A stretch of DNA of 64,000 bases from RGIG3009 sp045578425 (GTDB lineage: Bacteria; Bacillota; Clostridia; Oscillospirales; Acutalibacteraceae), in NCBI GenBank assembly GCA_045578425.1, contig JAZNKF010000036.1, positions 1 through 64,000 of the forward strand, read 5' to 3'. How positions within the stretch are numbered: the stretch's first letter is position 1; each line of letters opens with the position of its first letter. Below the pieces are notes generated by a model. It was not told where the DNA came from, searched no databases, and saw nothing but the letters and a program-made list of their open reading frames with translations. Below, one piece after another: positions 42,763 through 51,530 of the stretch. Both the position numbers and the translations under genes were made by a program.

Positions 42763-44163
42763 TCAGACGGGATGCACTTTTTCCTCTGCATTTAAATGTT
42801 TCCCGTCAATATGATATTTTTCATTACGGCGATTTTCAAAGAATTTTACGGCTACTTGCCCAAATTGTGCATAAGTCAGCACGTCTTCTTCTTGCTCGTA
42901 CCATTCTTTCATTTCTTCACGAATGGTATCCAATTCCGGCTCCAAGCGATCGGCCGGACGGCAGGTAATCGGTTGTTCATCACCAATAATCTTCTTGACA
43001 AATTCGGGGTCAATCGGCACCGGAGTGGCACCGTATTCACCACGCACCAAGCCTTTGAATTCCTTGGTGACCATCTTATAGCGTTCGCCACCAATAACGT
43101 TAAATACTGCTTGTGTGCCCACAATTTGGGAAGACGGCGTTACCAACGGCGGGTACCCAGCATCCTCACGAACGCGCGGCACCTCATTGAGGACTTCTTC
43201 CAATTGGTCTTCGCGTCCGGCTTGTTTAAGTTGACTAACCAAGTTCGAAAGCATACCACCCGGCACTTGATAAATCAAAGCATTGGTATCCACTTCCAAC
43301 ATTTTCGGATTCAGCAGGCTGCTTTCCATATATTTTTTACGAAGCGATTGGAAATACCCACTAACTTCTTTTAACTTTACCAAATCTAAACCGGTATCGT
43401 ATTCCGTACCCGCCAAAGCGGCTACCATTGATTCCGTAGCCGGATGTGACGTACCCATAGCTAACGGAGAAAGGGCGGTATCAATTACCGATGCGCCGGC
43501 TTCAATGCCTTTCATCAAAACCATATCGGCAATACCGGCGGTGTAATGCGAGTGCAATTGCACCGGAATAGCCACTTCTTTTTTGATTTCGCGAACCAAC
43601 TCGTACGTAGCATACGGCACCAACAAACCGGCCATGTCTTTAATGCACAAAGAATCCGCGCCGGCAGCTTCCAATTGTTTGGCGTAGTTTACAAAGTACT
43701 TTACGTCATGTACCGGACTGGTAGTATACGAAACCGCGACCTGAACATGAGCGCCTTTTTCTTTTCTGGCAGCTTTGATGGAAGTTTCCAAATTACGAAT
43801 ATCATTTAACGCATCAAAAATACGAATAACATCAATACCGTTAGCAACCGATTTTTGAACAAAATATTCCACAACATCGTCAGCGTAATGGCGATATCCC
43901 AACATGTTTTGACCACGAAACAGCATTTGCAACGGTGTTTTAGGCATATGCTTTTTCAAGGTGCGCAACCGCTCCCAAGGATCTTCATTCAAAAAACGAA
44001 GGCAGGAGTCAAAGGTGGCGCCACCCCAGCATTCCAACGAATGATAGCCGATATCGTCTAACATTTCCAATGCCGGTAGCATTTCTTCGGTTGTCATACG
44101 AGTGGCAATCAACGATTGATGCGCATCTCGGAGAATGGTTTCGGTAATTCCGACCTTTGCCAA
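42763..44163 (-). CDS. Oxaloacetate decarboxylase alpha / transcarboxylase 5S-type subunit
   Basis: A 466-residue carboxyltransferase of the PycB/OadA/5S family. TETILRDAHQSLIATRM (~7), ECWGGATFDSCLRFL (~48), the metal-and-lysine site SLCIKDMAGLLVPY (~177) and HSHYTAGIA (~205) are intact. The C-terminus lacks a fused biotin domain; a separate biotin carrier lies upstream. Start is TTG 44163, 9 bases after AAAGGA, giving the usual (M/L)AKVGITET start. In transcarboxylase it moves CO2 between oxaloacetate/pyruvate and biotin; in a decarboxylase pump it would pair with a beta subunit not seen here. Confidence 0.88.
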   Translation of the reverse strand: MAKVGITETILRDAHQSLIATRMTTEEMLPALEMLDDIGYHSLECWGGATFDSCLRFLNEDPWERLRTLKKHMPKTPLQMLFRGQNMLGYRHYADDVVEYFVQKSVANGIDVIRIFDALNDIRNLETSIKAARKEKGAHVQVAVSYTTSPVHDVKYFVNYAKQLEAAGADSLCIKDMAGLLVPYATYELVREIKKEVAIPVQLHSHYTAGIADMVLMKGIEAGASVIDTALSPLAMGTSHPATESMVAALAGTEYDTGLDLVKLKEVSGYFQSLRKKYMESSLLNPKMLEVDTNALIYQVPGGMLSNLVSQLKQAGREDQLEEVLNEVPRVREDAGYPPLVTPSSQIVGTQAVFNVIGGERYKMVTKEFKGLVRGEYGATPVPIDPEFVKKIIGDEQPITCRPADRLEPELDTIREEMKEWYEQEEDVLTYAQFGQVAVKFFENRRNEKYHIDGKHLNAEEKVHPV

Positions 44164-44183
44164 ACCAATCAATCCTTTCTAAG

Positions 44184-44594
44184 TTATTGCAACGAAACTA
44201 ACACTTTACCGGAGTCGACGCTGTCACCTTTGGCAACATGCACACCGGCAACCACGCCGTCACAAGGAGCCATGATTTCGTTTTCCATTTTCATAGCTTC
44301 CAAGACAACCAATGTGTCACCGGATTTTACCGCTTGACCGGCAGAAACCAGAACGTTGACAATCGTGCCGGGCATGGGAGCAGTAACTGTTTGGGAACCG
44401 GCAGCAACTTCCGCAACCGGTGCGGGGGCTGCGGCAGGTGCCGGCGCGGGTGCAGGAGCGGCAACCGGAGCAACCGGCGCAGGGGCTGCAACGACTGCCG
44501 GAGCAGGAGCAGCAACCGGAGCGGTACCGGCAGCAACTTCTTCGACTTGAACGGAATAGGTTTTTCCATTAACGGTAATGTTGAATTGTTTCAT
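44184..44594 (-). CDS. Biotin carboxyl carrier protein (1.3S/gamma type)
   Basis: A 136-residue carrier. A short N-terminal segment (MKQFNITVNGKTYSVQVEEV) is followed by a long Ala/Pro-rich flexible linker (~22-66) and a biotinyl domain (~68-136) with the biotinylated lysine in LEAMKMENEI. Linker composition and size match the 1.3S subunit of transcarboxylase and gamma/BCCP subunits of decarboxylases. It is 49 bases after the 12S-type gene and 20 bases before the 5S-type gene. A repetitive GC-rich stretch marks the linker in DNA. Confidence 0.9.
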   Translation of the reverse strand: MKQFNITVNGKTYSVQVEEVAAGTAPVAAPAPAVVAAPAPVAPVAAPAPAPAPAAAPAPVAEVAAGSQTVTAPMPGTIVNVLVSAGQAVKSGDTLVVLEAMKMENEIMAPCDGVVAGVHVAKGDSVDSGKVLVSLQ

Positions 44595-44643
44595 AAATAT
44601 CAACCTTTCTTTTTATAAAATCTTGCTTTTTATGCACTTTATA

Positions 44644-45906
44644 TTACAGCCGAATGTTAGCATGTTTTTTCGGCAATTTGGTTACTCGTTTACCGGAAAG
44701 CATTTCCATAAAAGAAGCAACTGCCGCACGGCTTTCTTCACGGGTAATCACGTCCGTTACAGCGCCTTGTTTTGCCGCCTCTTTCGCATTGCAACAAGTA
44801 ACTCTGTATTCTTCTGCCAAAGATGCGCGGTCCGTTTTGGGTTCTTTCATTTGGGACAAACGATCAGCCCACAAAATATGAATGGCTGTTTCGGGAGCCA
44901 GTGCCGAAATCGAGGCATCTTCCCAAGCAATCACCACGTCGGCACCGGCGGTTTTGCCTGCTACGGCAATATATACCGGGCCATAAGCCTTGCCGGTAAT
45001 TAACGTGATTTTTGCCGTCGTTGCCTCGGCATAGGCTTGGCACAATTTTGTAGCGCATTTTAATCCGGAAAAACCGGCGGCATCTACTACGGTAATCACG
45101 GGAAGTGAAAAACTGTCGCAAAGACGGACAAAACGAGCAGCGCGAGAAACCGCGCAACACGATAATTTATCTTCGGCTTGTAACGTAACAATACCGCAGG
45201 AAACGCCGTTAATGCGAGCAAAAGCGGCTACGTTATCATGATACAGCGAAACAACAGACCCTGCATCGGATAACAATTCCAACGCAGATTCTGCCATTGT
45301 ACCGACAATCTCTGCCGATTCTGCAATCGGAACGACCGACAAATTGTTTGCCGGTAAATATCCCAAAATCTCTCGTGCTTTTTGCAAGGCTTCTTCCGTT
45401 GTTTGCGTCAAGACATCTACATTGGCGGTGTCATCGCCTTGGTTTAAATAGTAATCGGTGTTTTCAACCGCAATCACCACATCGGCCGCTGACGCAATCA
45501 ACGCCGCAGAACCGACACACGAACCGGTAATCACTGCTATTTGCGGTACTACACCGGAAATGTTGTTGGCAGCGGATAAGATTTCGGCCACTGCATCCAT
45601 TGCTTCCAAGCCTTCTGTCAAGCGAATGCCGTCACTGTCAAACACACCCACTAGCGGTGTGCCGTTTTGTTCCGCCATGCGATATACCGACTGAATTTTA
45701 GCCGCATGTGCTTTGCTGACAGCACCGTTGCTGACAGACTTGTCCTGTGCAAAGGCATATACCGGCATATCGTTGATATAACCATAGCCGCTAATAACCG
45801 AAACGGCTTTTTCGCCGTCTTGCATTAAACGGTCAATTTCTGTAAATGTTCCGGCATCAAAAAGCAGTTCCAACTGCTGCCGGGCATCAAGCGTTTTAAC
45901 ACTCAT
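44644..45906 (-). CDS. Acyl-CoA carboxyltransferase (12S/MmdA-like), short form
   Basis: A 420-residue carboxyltransferase of the crotonase fold, about 90 residues shorter than most MmdA/12S subunits (~510). Features include GGYGYINDMPVYAFAQDKSV (seen as GYGYINDMPVYAFAQD, ~40), AGFSGLKCATKLCQAYAEATTAKITLITGKAYGPVYIA (~275-310; GKAYGP core) and ADVVIAWEDASISALAPE (~320). The N-terminal domain lacks some canonical gly-rich CoA-binding motif residues, so acyl-CoA specificity is uncertain. ATG 45906, with GGGAGG 12 bases upstream. It heads the operon. Confidence 0.8.
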   Translation of the reverse strand: MSVKTLDARQQLELLFDAGTFTEIDRLMQDGEKAVSVISGYGYINDMPVYAFAQDKSVSNGAVSKAHAAKIQSVYRMAEQNGTPLVGVFDSDGIRLTEGLEAMDAVAEILSAANNISGVVPQIAVITGSCVGSAALIASAADVVIAVENTDYYLNQGDDTANVDVLTQTTEEALQKAREILGYLPANNLSVVPIAESAEIVGTMAESALELLSDAGSVVSLYHDNVAAFARINGVSCGIVTLQAEDKLSCCAVSRAARFVRLCDSFSLPVITVVDAAGFSGLKCATKLCQAYAEATTAKITLITGKAYGPVYIAVAGKTAGADVVIAWEDASISALAPETAIHILWADRLSQMKEPKTDRASLAEEYRVTCCNAKEAAKQGAVTDVITREESRAAVASFMEMLSGKRVTKLPKKHANIRL

Positions 45907-45961
45907 GCTTTCAAATAACCTCCCCATTAAGCCAAACTACACCAAAATAATAATTGTTAAT

Positions 45962-45990
45962 ATTATACCTTATTTTCCCTTAAAAAACAA
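45962..45990 (-). promoter_or_regulatory. Sigma-A promoter of the transcarboxylase operon
   Basis: On the minus strand TTGTTT (45990-45985) and TATAAT (45967-45962) with 17-base spacing, about 55 bases before the ATG at 45906. Confidence 0.7.
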
Positions 45991-46042
45991 GCAATTTTCC
46001 AAAGAAAAACGTGAAAAAAAGCCAATTCCTTATTACTTTCGG

Positions 46043-46399
46043 TCAATGATGACAAGGCTTGTTAAAAAAGTCGGGAATAAAAATGGTCATGCCATCCTTT
46101 TCTTTGGAAAATCCCAGTGATTCCAGCAGGAAGAAAAGTGACGTATCACGGCAAATTGCCGTCACCGCCCGACGATTTACCCCATCATTTAACGCGGCAC
46201 GCACCAAGCCTTCTTCCAAAAATGAATCGCAAGAAAATAATTTTATAATTTCCAAAACATCTTTTTCAACGCGGTATAACACGTACCCCAATTCTTCGAA
46301 ACCATCAGTCATACTCATGGCAAAAACAGGAAAAGAAATATTTTCTTTTTCAGCCAATTCGATTGTTTTTGTCTCATCGACGGGAAGTATGGTAATCAT
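46043..46399 (-). CDS. Small protein with degenerate acetyltransferase-like features
   Basis: A 118-residue protein. It has beta-strand alternation of the GNAT type (ELGYVLYRVEKDVLEIIKLF) and a late FFLLESLGFSKEKDG segment similar to GNAT motif B, but no acetyl-CoA P-loop (R/Q-x-x-G-x-G/A). It may be a catalytically inactive GNAT-fold protein. Its ATG lies 26 bases inside the 3' end of the pseudouridine synthase gene, so it is coupled to it. Family assignment is weak. Confidence 0.55.
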   Translation of the reverse strand: MITILPVDETKTIELAEKENISFPVFAMSMTDGFEELGYVLYRVEKDVLEIIKLFSCDSFLEEGLVRAALNDGVNRRAVTAICRDTSLFFLLESLGFSKEKDGMTIFIPDFFNKPCHH

Positions 46400-47189
46400 T
46401 GCGCGACACCTTCTTTCCGTTTTTTATATAATCGGCAGCAATTTTTTCCGTCACTTTTGCCGCCATAACCAGGGCACGCACTTCTTTGGGGTCTAAATAA
46501 CGCCATTTTCCGGTGGGTAACATACCCAACTTCACCCCGCCCACAGCAAAGCGTTTCAGGCGTATCACTTCCAAGCCCAATGTTTCACACATCTTGCGGA
46601 TTTGACGATTTCGCCCCTCGTACAAAGTGATTTCTAACACCGTTCTTGGCGTCGTTGTGGCCGTACGGGGTTCTTCCAAGGCCACCGTCACATCTGCCGG
46701 TAAGGTTTTTTTGCCGTCAATCATGATACCTTCGCGAAGTTGCGTGAGTTGTTCGGGTAATATCGCCGAACGCAAGGTTACGCGGTAATGTTTTGGCACG
46801 TGAGTAGAGGGATGCATCATAGCATTCGAAAAATCCCCATCGTTTGTGAGCAGCAACATTCCTTCGGAATCTTTATCCAAACGACCGATGGGATACACTC
46901 TCACCCCTACATCACGCACTAAATCCGCAACACATTTTCGGCCGTTTTCATCGCTTAATGTTGTAATATATCCTCGCGGTTTGTTGAGCATCAAATAAAC
47001 CAATTCCTTTTTGGCTTCCACACGTTTTCCGCGTATTGTCACCAAATCGCGTTTTTCATCAACTTTATCACCCAGTTTGGCAGGGTGGCCGTTTACGCGC
47101 ACTATCCCCTGCTCTATCATTTCTTCTGCTTTGCGCCGTGAAGCAACGCCACGGTCAGCCAAGAATTTTTGCAAACGAATTACTGCCAT
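46374..47189 (-). CDS. RsuA/RluB-type 23S/16S rRNA pseudouridine synthase
   Basis: A 271-residue enzyme. An N-terminal S4 domain (RLQKFLADRGVASRRKAEEM, ~4-24) joins the catalytic domain with LNKPRGYITT (~68) and the active-site PIGRLDKDSEGMLLLTNDG (~98-116; catalytic Asp). RluB-like length and the EGRNRQIRKM segment (~187) agree with a 23S enzyme, but the target position is not deducible. The gene starts 9 bases after the D,D-carboxypeptidase stop. Confidence 0.88.
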   Translation of the reverse strand: MAVIRLQKFLADRGVASRRKAEEMIEQGIVRVNGHPAKLGDKVDEKRDLVTIRGKRVEAKKELVYLMLNKPRGYITTLSDENGRKCVADLVRDVGVRVYPIGRLDKDSEGMLLLTNDGDFSNAMMHPSTHVPKHYRVTLRSAILPEQLTQLREGIMIDGKKTLPADVTVALEEPRTATTTPRTVLEITLYEGRNRQIRKMCETLGLEVIRLKRFAVGGVKLGMLPTGKWRYLDPKEVRALVMAAKVTEKIAADYIKNGKKVSRNDYHTSRR

Positions 47190-47198
47190 TTTTAACTC

Positions 47199-48338
47199 CT
47201 ATAACTTTTTTAACAATAAAAGAACATATCCCAACCATTGTTCAAAAAAAGACTTTTGAGGGCGCACTTCCACTGTGCTTTTAGCAACCACGGGTATGGT
47301 TTGAATAACATTCCCATTCTTTTGATAAACCACACAACCCACCGCTTGACCGCTTGAAACGGGAGCCCAAACAAATGCCGGTAGGTTGAGCGAAACAGAA
47401 AGTTTCTCTTGTTCATCATTGAGCAACACCATGGGGTTAGGGCTGTTTGCTATCAATGAAATCGTGTCACTTTCGCCACCGGCTACGGAAAGTAAGGGTA
47501 ATTCGGGCAAAGATGGCTGCACAAGCGACACTTTGGAAAATCCATATTCATGCAACGCAATGTGGTCGTTCCAATCATCAGGCGCTTGCAACGTAACCGC
47601 CACCAGCGTTACACCGTCCCGTTTGGCAGCGGAGACCAAACAGCGACCCGCTTTTTTGGTAAATCCGGTTTTTAGTCCCACCGTTTCGGGATACAAGGAC
47701 AACAAACGGTTATGGTTTTTGATAGTAACTGCCCGTTTTGGGTTACCAAACCGAACCGTAGCTTTTTGCATGGCGCAAATATCTGCCAAAGCAGGGACTT
47801 TCAACACAGCGGCACCAAGCAGTGCCATATCGTGCGCTGTCGAGGAATGTTCTCCCTCATCCAAGCCCGAGGGCGTAACAAAACAAGAATTTGTCATACC
47901 CAACGACTGTGCTTTTTCGTTCATTCGTTTTGAAAAAGCCGATAACGAGCCGCTGCATAGCAGTGCCAAGGCATTGGCGGCATCGTTGCCGGAAGATAAC
48001 AGCATCCCTATAATCAAATCGTTAACTGTAATCGAGTCGCCGCCACGTAAACCAAGTGCGGTTCCCTCTACGTATACTGCTTGTTCAGGAATAGTAACTT
48101 CCCGTTCAAGAGGGAGTATTTCTGCCGCTATCAAAGCTGTCATCAGTTTGGTGGTGCTTGCCATTGCCCGCGGTTTATCCGCTTGTTTTTCATACAAAAA
48201 GCGACCGGAATCCGGCTCATACAGTACCGCAGATTGTGCAGATAGCGAAAGATCTGCGTCTTTTGCCGATACGGTAGGAACAAACGAAAAGCAAAGCCCC
48301 GCTATCAAAAAAAAGGAAACCATATTTTTATATGTCAT
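47199..48338 (-). CDS. D-alanyl-D-alanine carboxypeptidase (DacF/DacB-type)
   Basis: A 379-residue penicillin-binding protein of family S11 with an N-terminal signal peptide ending at VSAKD (~26). The catalytic triad motifs are all present: STTK (~62, SxxK), SSGN (~118, SxN) and KTGFT (~226, KTG). A C-terminal domain follows, with a weak amphipathic end for membrane attachment (residues ~355-379). It trims peptidoglycan pentapeptides; DacF and DacB types act in vegetative and sporulation walls respectively. It lies between gerW and the rRNA synthase in a region rich in sporulation genes. Confidence 0.9.
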   Translation of the reverse strand: MTYKNMVSFFLIAGLCFSFVPTVSAKDADLSLSAQSAVLYEPDSGRFLYEKQADKPRAMASTTKLMTALIAAEILPLEREVTIPEQAVYVEGTALGLRGGDSITVNDLIIGMLLSSGNDAANALALLCSGSLSAFSKRMNEKAQSLGMTNSCFVTPSGLDEGEHSSTAHDMALLGAAVLKVPALADICAMQKATVRFGNPKRAVTIKNHNRLLSLYPETVGLKTGFTKKAGRCLVSAAKRDGVTLVAVTLQAPDDWNDHIALHEYGFSKVSLVQPSLPELPLLSVAGGESDTISLIANSPNPMVLLNDEQEKLSVSLNLPAFVWAPVSSGQAVGCVVYQKNGNVIQTIPVVAKSTVEVRPQKSFFEQWLGYVLLLLKKL

Positions 48339-48353
48339 ACTCTATTCACCCGC

Positions 48354-48376
48354 TTCCTACAAAAATTATGTAGGAA
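48354..48376 (-). terminator. Small hairpin after gerW/ytfJ
   Basis: TTCCTAC / GTAGGAA stem of 7 bp with a 9-base loop in the gap between gerW and the D,D-carboxypeptidase gene; short T-tract. It may be a weak terminator. Confidence 0.4.
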
Positions 48377-48391
48377 GAAAGTGAAAAATAC

Positions 48392-48760
48392 TTATTTTTT
48401 GTCTTTGTTAAAGAAACCGCCGATTTTATCAACCACTCCCGGCACCATATTCACAATTTGGTTAATACTATCCGGTGTAGAAACCATAGGTACTACGCGA
48501 ACATTTCCGTTATTTACCACTAAAAAGGCAATCGGAGTAATGTTGATACCGGCGCCACCGCCGCCGCCAAATAATTCTTGCGTGCCTTTTGTCGGCAAAT
48601 CCGAACCGCCGGAGGCAAAACCATAACTCACACGAGAAACAGGAATCAGTGTCATGCCGTCTGCCAACACCATCGGTTCACCAATAACAGTATTAACATC
48701 TACCATTTCTTTGATTTTATCGATGGATAACCCCATCAATCCGTGTACTTTATTTTCCAT
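48392..48760 (-). CDS. gerW: GerW-family sporulation protein (YtfJ)
   Basis: A 122-residue spore protein. VIGEPMVLADGMTLIPVSRVSYGFASGGSD pattern (seen as VIGEPMVLADGMTLIPVSRV) and the glycine run LFGGGGGAGINITPIAF (~63-80) are diagnostic. YtfJ/GerW is made in the forespore and affects germination in Bacillus. It overlaps the ytfI gene by 11 bases, the same pair as in B. subtilis. Confidence 0.94.
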   Translation of the reverse strand: MENKVHGLMGLSIDKIKEMVDVNTVIGEPMVLADGMTLIPVSRVSYGFASGGSDLPTKGTQELFGGGGGAGINITPIAFLVVNNGNVRVVPMVSTPDSINQIVNMVPGVVDKIGGFFNKDKK

Positions 48761-49397
48761 AACTGACTTCCTCCTTGTTTTCTTTTTTTATTGTCTTCTG
48801 CCATGCAGAGTATTGACGAAATAAACCAAAAGCAACACATAAAACCGACAAAGGTATAGCGCAAGCCAAAATATGAATTTCCGCTTTTCCCTTTTCGGCC
48901 AAAAAATCAGGCGTAACCGTCACTTCACGTCTTTTAATTTTCAACACACTTTGTAAAGTGGTGATTGCCGGATAGAGTATAGCACAGATTTTACCGGTAT
49001 CTTGCGCCGTACTTGCTGCATCTTCGGAGGCTACGGTAAGCTTTATGACAAGTCGCTTAACCGTGATAATCCGCAAAACTTTCCGCACAGCACCACCAGC
49101 CAAAGAGGCACCTTTTTGAACGTAGTGCACCGTCGAAGTGACGCCATCATTTTTCAAGGTTTGCGCCACTGTTTTCCACAACGATGGTTCCTTGTCACCC
49201 GCCTCTTTTTTTGTTGCGGCTTTTTCTTTGATATCCGTCGGCTTGTCCGAAGAAAAACGAAAAACGGGAATCCCTAAAAAGCGTACGCAAAGCGATAGTT
49301 CTTTTGAAAAATCCAGTTGTAAAAAAGCAGGAATGAGCAAAACCAACAGTAACAGCAAAAACAATCCGAGAAGACTGTATAAAACAACCGCCCACAT
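48750..49397 (-). CDS. DUF2953 protein (YtfI)
   Basis: A 215-residue protein with a hydrophobic N-terminus (~3-25; LYSLLGLFLLLLLVLLIPAFL) acting as a membrane anchor. The middle carries the DUF2953 pattern (SLCVRFLGIPVFRF) and a basic stretch before a beta-rich end; a second hydrophobic segment lies near ~172-188. Pairing with gerW is conserved in spore-formers. Its role in sporulation is not characterised to my knowledge. It starts 5 bases after the scpB stop. Confidence 0.85.
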   Translation of the reverse strand: MWAVVLYSLLGLFLLLLLVLLIPAFLQLDFSKELSLCVRFLGIPVFRFSSDKPTDIKEKAATKKEAGDKEPSLWKTVAQTLKNDGVTSTVHYVQKGASLAGGAVRKVLRIITVKRLVIKLTVASEDAASTAQDTGKICAILYPAITTLQSVLKIKRREVTVTPDFLAEKGKAEIHILACAIPLSVLCVAFGLFRQYSAWQKTIKKENKEEVSYGK

Positions 49398-49402
49398 TGT
49401 TA

Positions 49403-49996
49403 TTATTCCTCCTCGTGTTTTCCGAATTCTGCCCTTTCGATAACTTCTTCCAACGTGGTTTCAATCATGCGTGCTTCTTCCTCTTTTTGCGGAAGCGGGG
49501 GTAATTCACTCAGTTTAGAAATGCCAAAGCACCGCAAAAACACAGGTGTCGTACCATACAGTAACGGTCGTCCCGGCAATTCCAAACGACCTTGTTCTTC
49601 AATCAAATTCTTTTGTTGCAAGCCTTGAATAACCGCGCTGCAATCGACACCACGCACTTGCTCTACAAATGCTTTGGTTACCGGTTGGTTATACGCGATG
49701 ATTGCCAGCACTTCCATTGCCGCTTGCGAGAGCGGCGTGTTACGGCGAATATCCAATGCGCGGCGAATCGGGCCGGCATATTCTTTGCGCGTACATAATT
49801 GGTAACGGTCATCCAAGCGCAACATGGTAATACCGCCCGCACGGGTGTTAATCTCGCTCATTAAATCTTCTGCCAAACGATGTACGGTTTCCTCATCCAG
49901 TTCCAAAATTTCCGCCAAGCGTTCGGCTTCAATGGGGTCGCCGTGAGCAAACAACACCGCTTCTATGGCACTTTTATATTCTTTAATTTCCATCAT
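49403..49996 (-). CDS. scpB: Segregation and condensation protein B
   Basis: A 197-residue winged-helix component of the SMC-ScpAB condensin. IEAVLFAHGDPIEAERLAEIL (first WH, ~9) and LSQAAMEVLAIIAYNQPVTKAFVEQVRGVDCSAV pattern (second WH, ~90, seen as AMEVLAIIAYNQPVTKAFVE) match the family. It ties ScpA to SMC for chromosome segregation. Its start overlaps scpA by 14 bases, so the two are co-translated. Confidence 0.94.
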   Translation of the reverse strand: MMEIKEYKSAIEAVLFAHGDPIEAERLAEILELDEETVHRLAEDLMSEINTRAGGITMLRLDDRYQLCTRKEYAGPIRRALDIRRNTPLSQAAMEVLAIIAYNQPVTKAFVEQVRGVDCSAVIQGLQQKNLIEEQGRLELPGRPLLYGTTPVFLRCFGISKLSELPPLPQKEEEARMIETTLEEVIERAEFGKHEEE

Positions 49997-50708
49997 TCGG
50001 TTCCCCTTTGCGATTCAGCAATGTTACTTGCTGACGTTCTCCCTCACCATCAACGGTGATGCGTTTATCTTTAATCAGTTCCAATACTGCTAAAAAAGTG
50101 GCAACCAATTCTGATTTGTTTTTTGCACTATTATACAGTGAGCGGTAGGAAACCGCCTTACCAACGCGAAGTTTCCGCAAAACAAAAACAATTTTTGAAG
50201 CCACCGACACAATTTTCTTTGCCACAATGTTATGAAAAACCTGCGGCGAAGGCGGCAGCCGCCGCTGTCCTCTGCCTGCGGCAGAAAAATACGCTTCGGG
50301 CAATTCCAGCGGTGAATGATTGCGGCGATACGTATAGTCCGGTTCCAATTCCAACGGCAGGCGTACAAACAAATCCCCGCCAATGCATTGTTGTTGCATA
50401 CGTCGTGCCGCTTCTTGACAAAGTTGATACTCAATCAACTCTCCGGTGAGTTGCTGCTTTAACTCTTCTCCCTCGTCGTGTTGCGGCAACAACATAGCCG
50501 ATTTAATTTGTACCAAACGCGCCGCCATATCCAAAAACTCGGTAGCCACTTCCATATCCATTTCTTGCATGGTTTGGATGGTGGAAAGATATTGCTCGAG
50601 TAGTTCATGGATAGGAATATCGTAAATATTCAGTTTGTTTTTTTGTACCAGATATAAAAGCAGGTCCAACGGCCCTTCAAAATCCGGCAACTTATACGAG
50701 ATTTCCAT
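49983..50708 (-). CDS. scpA: Segregation and condensation protein A (kleisin)
   Basis: A 241-residue kleisin. YKLPDFEGPLDLLLYLVQKNKL (seen as FEGPLDLLLYLVQKNKLNIY, ~9-28) is the SMC-binding N-terminal motif; ATEFLDMAARLVQIKSAMLLP (~60-80) and a C-terminal winged helix (~175-240) complete the family. ATG 50708 is preferred to a longer frame reading into the neighbour. It follows the M50 gene by 19 bases. Confidence 0.94.
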   Translation of the reverse strand: MEISYKLPDFEGPLDLLLYLVQKNKLNIYDIPIHELLEQYLSTIQTMQEMDMEVATEFLDMAARLVQIKSAMLLPQHDEGEELKQQLTGELIEYQLCQEAARRMQQQCIGGDLFVRLPLELEPDYTYRRNHSPLELPEAYFSAAGRGQRRLPPSPQVFHNIVAKKIVSVASKIVFVLRKLRVGKAVSYRSLYNSAKNKSELVATFLAVLELIKDKRITVDGEGERQQVTLLNRKGEPNDGN

Positions 50709-50727
50709 GTGACACGTCCTTGTAAAA

Positions 50728-51393
50728 TTATAGACCAATAATAATGCTCAAAATACGGAATAAAAAGTTACGTAATAAACCAATGGGATAATCAAGCGCC
50801 CCAAAAGCAATCAAAGCCAATAAACCAATCGTTACATACCGAGAGTAGTATTCCAAAGTGTTTGTCCAACGCGCCGGCAAGATAGAAGCAAAAATACGCG
50901 AACCGTCCAGCGGTGGAATCGGTAACAAGTTAAATACTGCCAAATTCAAATTAACCATCGTAAACACATCAATCAAAATAATTTGTGCAACCAACAACAC
51001 AGAGACAGGAAGCGAGAAGAAAGTTAGCACACGATAGATTACCATGGCTAATGCCGCCATGATAATATTGGAAAGCGGGCCCGCCAAGGCAACCAATGAG
51101 ATACCACGGTTAGGGTTTTTGAAGTTACCGGGATTAACCGGAACAGGTTTGGCATAGCCAAAACCAAACAAAAACAGCATAACTGTTCCCCATCTGTCCA
51201 AATGTGCAAACGGATTGATTGTCAATCTCCCATGCCAACGCGCCGTTTGGTCACCCAATTTGGTTGCTGCAAACGCATGAGCAAACTCGTGCATGGGCAA
51301 CATAACCAATACCAAAGCCACATAACTGAGTATGACCAGCACAAGGCCAAAGAAAGATAAATTATTCGCCTGTCGAACCACGGTATACAGCAT
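50728..51393 (-). CDS. Site-2-protease-family M50 membrane metalloprotease
   Basis: A 221-residue polytopic protease. HEFAHAF gives HExxH (~43), and NLLPIPPLDGSRI (~152) carries the third metal ligand Asp, the standard S2P architecture of YwhC/Rip-type minimal proteases. Five or six hydrophobic segments are visible. It cleaves substrates within the membrane, with unknown target. Start is ATG 51393; the extra N-terminal residues of the longer frame are AT-rich upstream sequence. Confidence 0.9.
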   Translation of the reverse strand: MLYTVVRQANNLSFFGLVLVILSYVALVLVMLPMHEFAHAFAATKLGDQTARWHGRLTINPFAHLDRWGTVMLFLFGFGYAKPVPVNPGNFKNPNRGISLVALAGPLSNIIMAALAMVIYRVLTFFSLPVSVLLVAQIILIDVFTMVNLNLAVFNLLPIPPLDGSRIFASILPARWTNTLEYYSRYVTIGLLALIAFGALDYPIGLLRNFLFRILSIIIGL

Positions 51394-51432
51394 GAAATGA
51401 CCCTTCCTATCTATAAAAATATACCACACTAA

Positions 51433-51461
51433 ATTATAGCGTGTTTTAAACCAAATTACAA
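51433..51461 (-). promoter_or_regulatory. Sigma-A promoter of the M50-scpAB operon
   Basis: TTGTAA (51461-51456) and TATAAT (51438-51433) on the minus strand with 17-base spacing, 40 bases before the ATG at 51393. Confidence 0.7.
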
Positions 51462-51530
51462 GAAAAAAAGCATTTTTACACAGATTTTTCATAGTTTGAT
51501 AAAATTTTTCAAAATAGTTTTAAAAAAAAC

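Noticed and set aside
47386..48384. A 332-codon plus-strand frame opposite the D,D-carboxypeptidase gene
   Set aside because: Antisense to a gene with all three PBP motifs and a signal peptide; no recognisable motif in the shadow.
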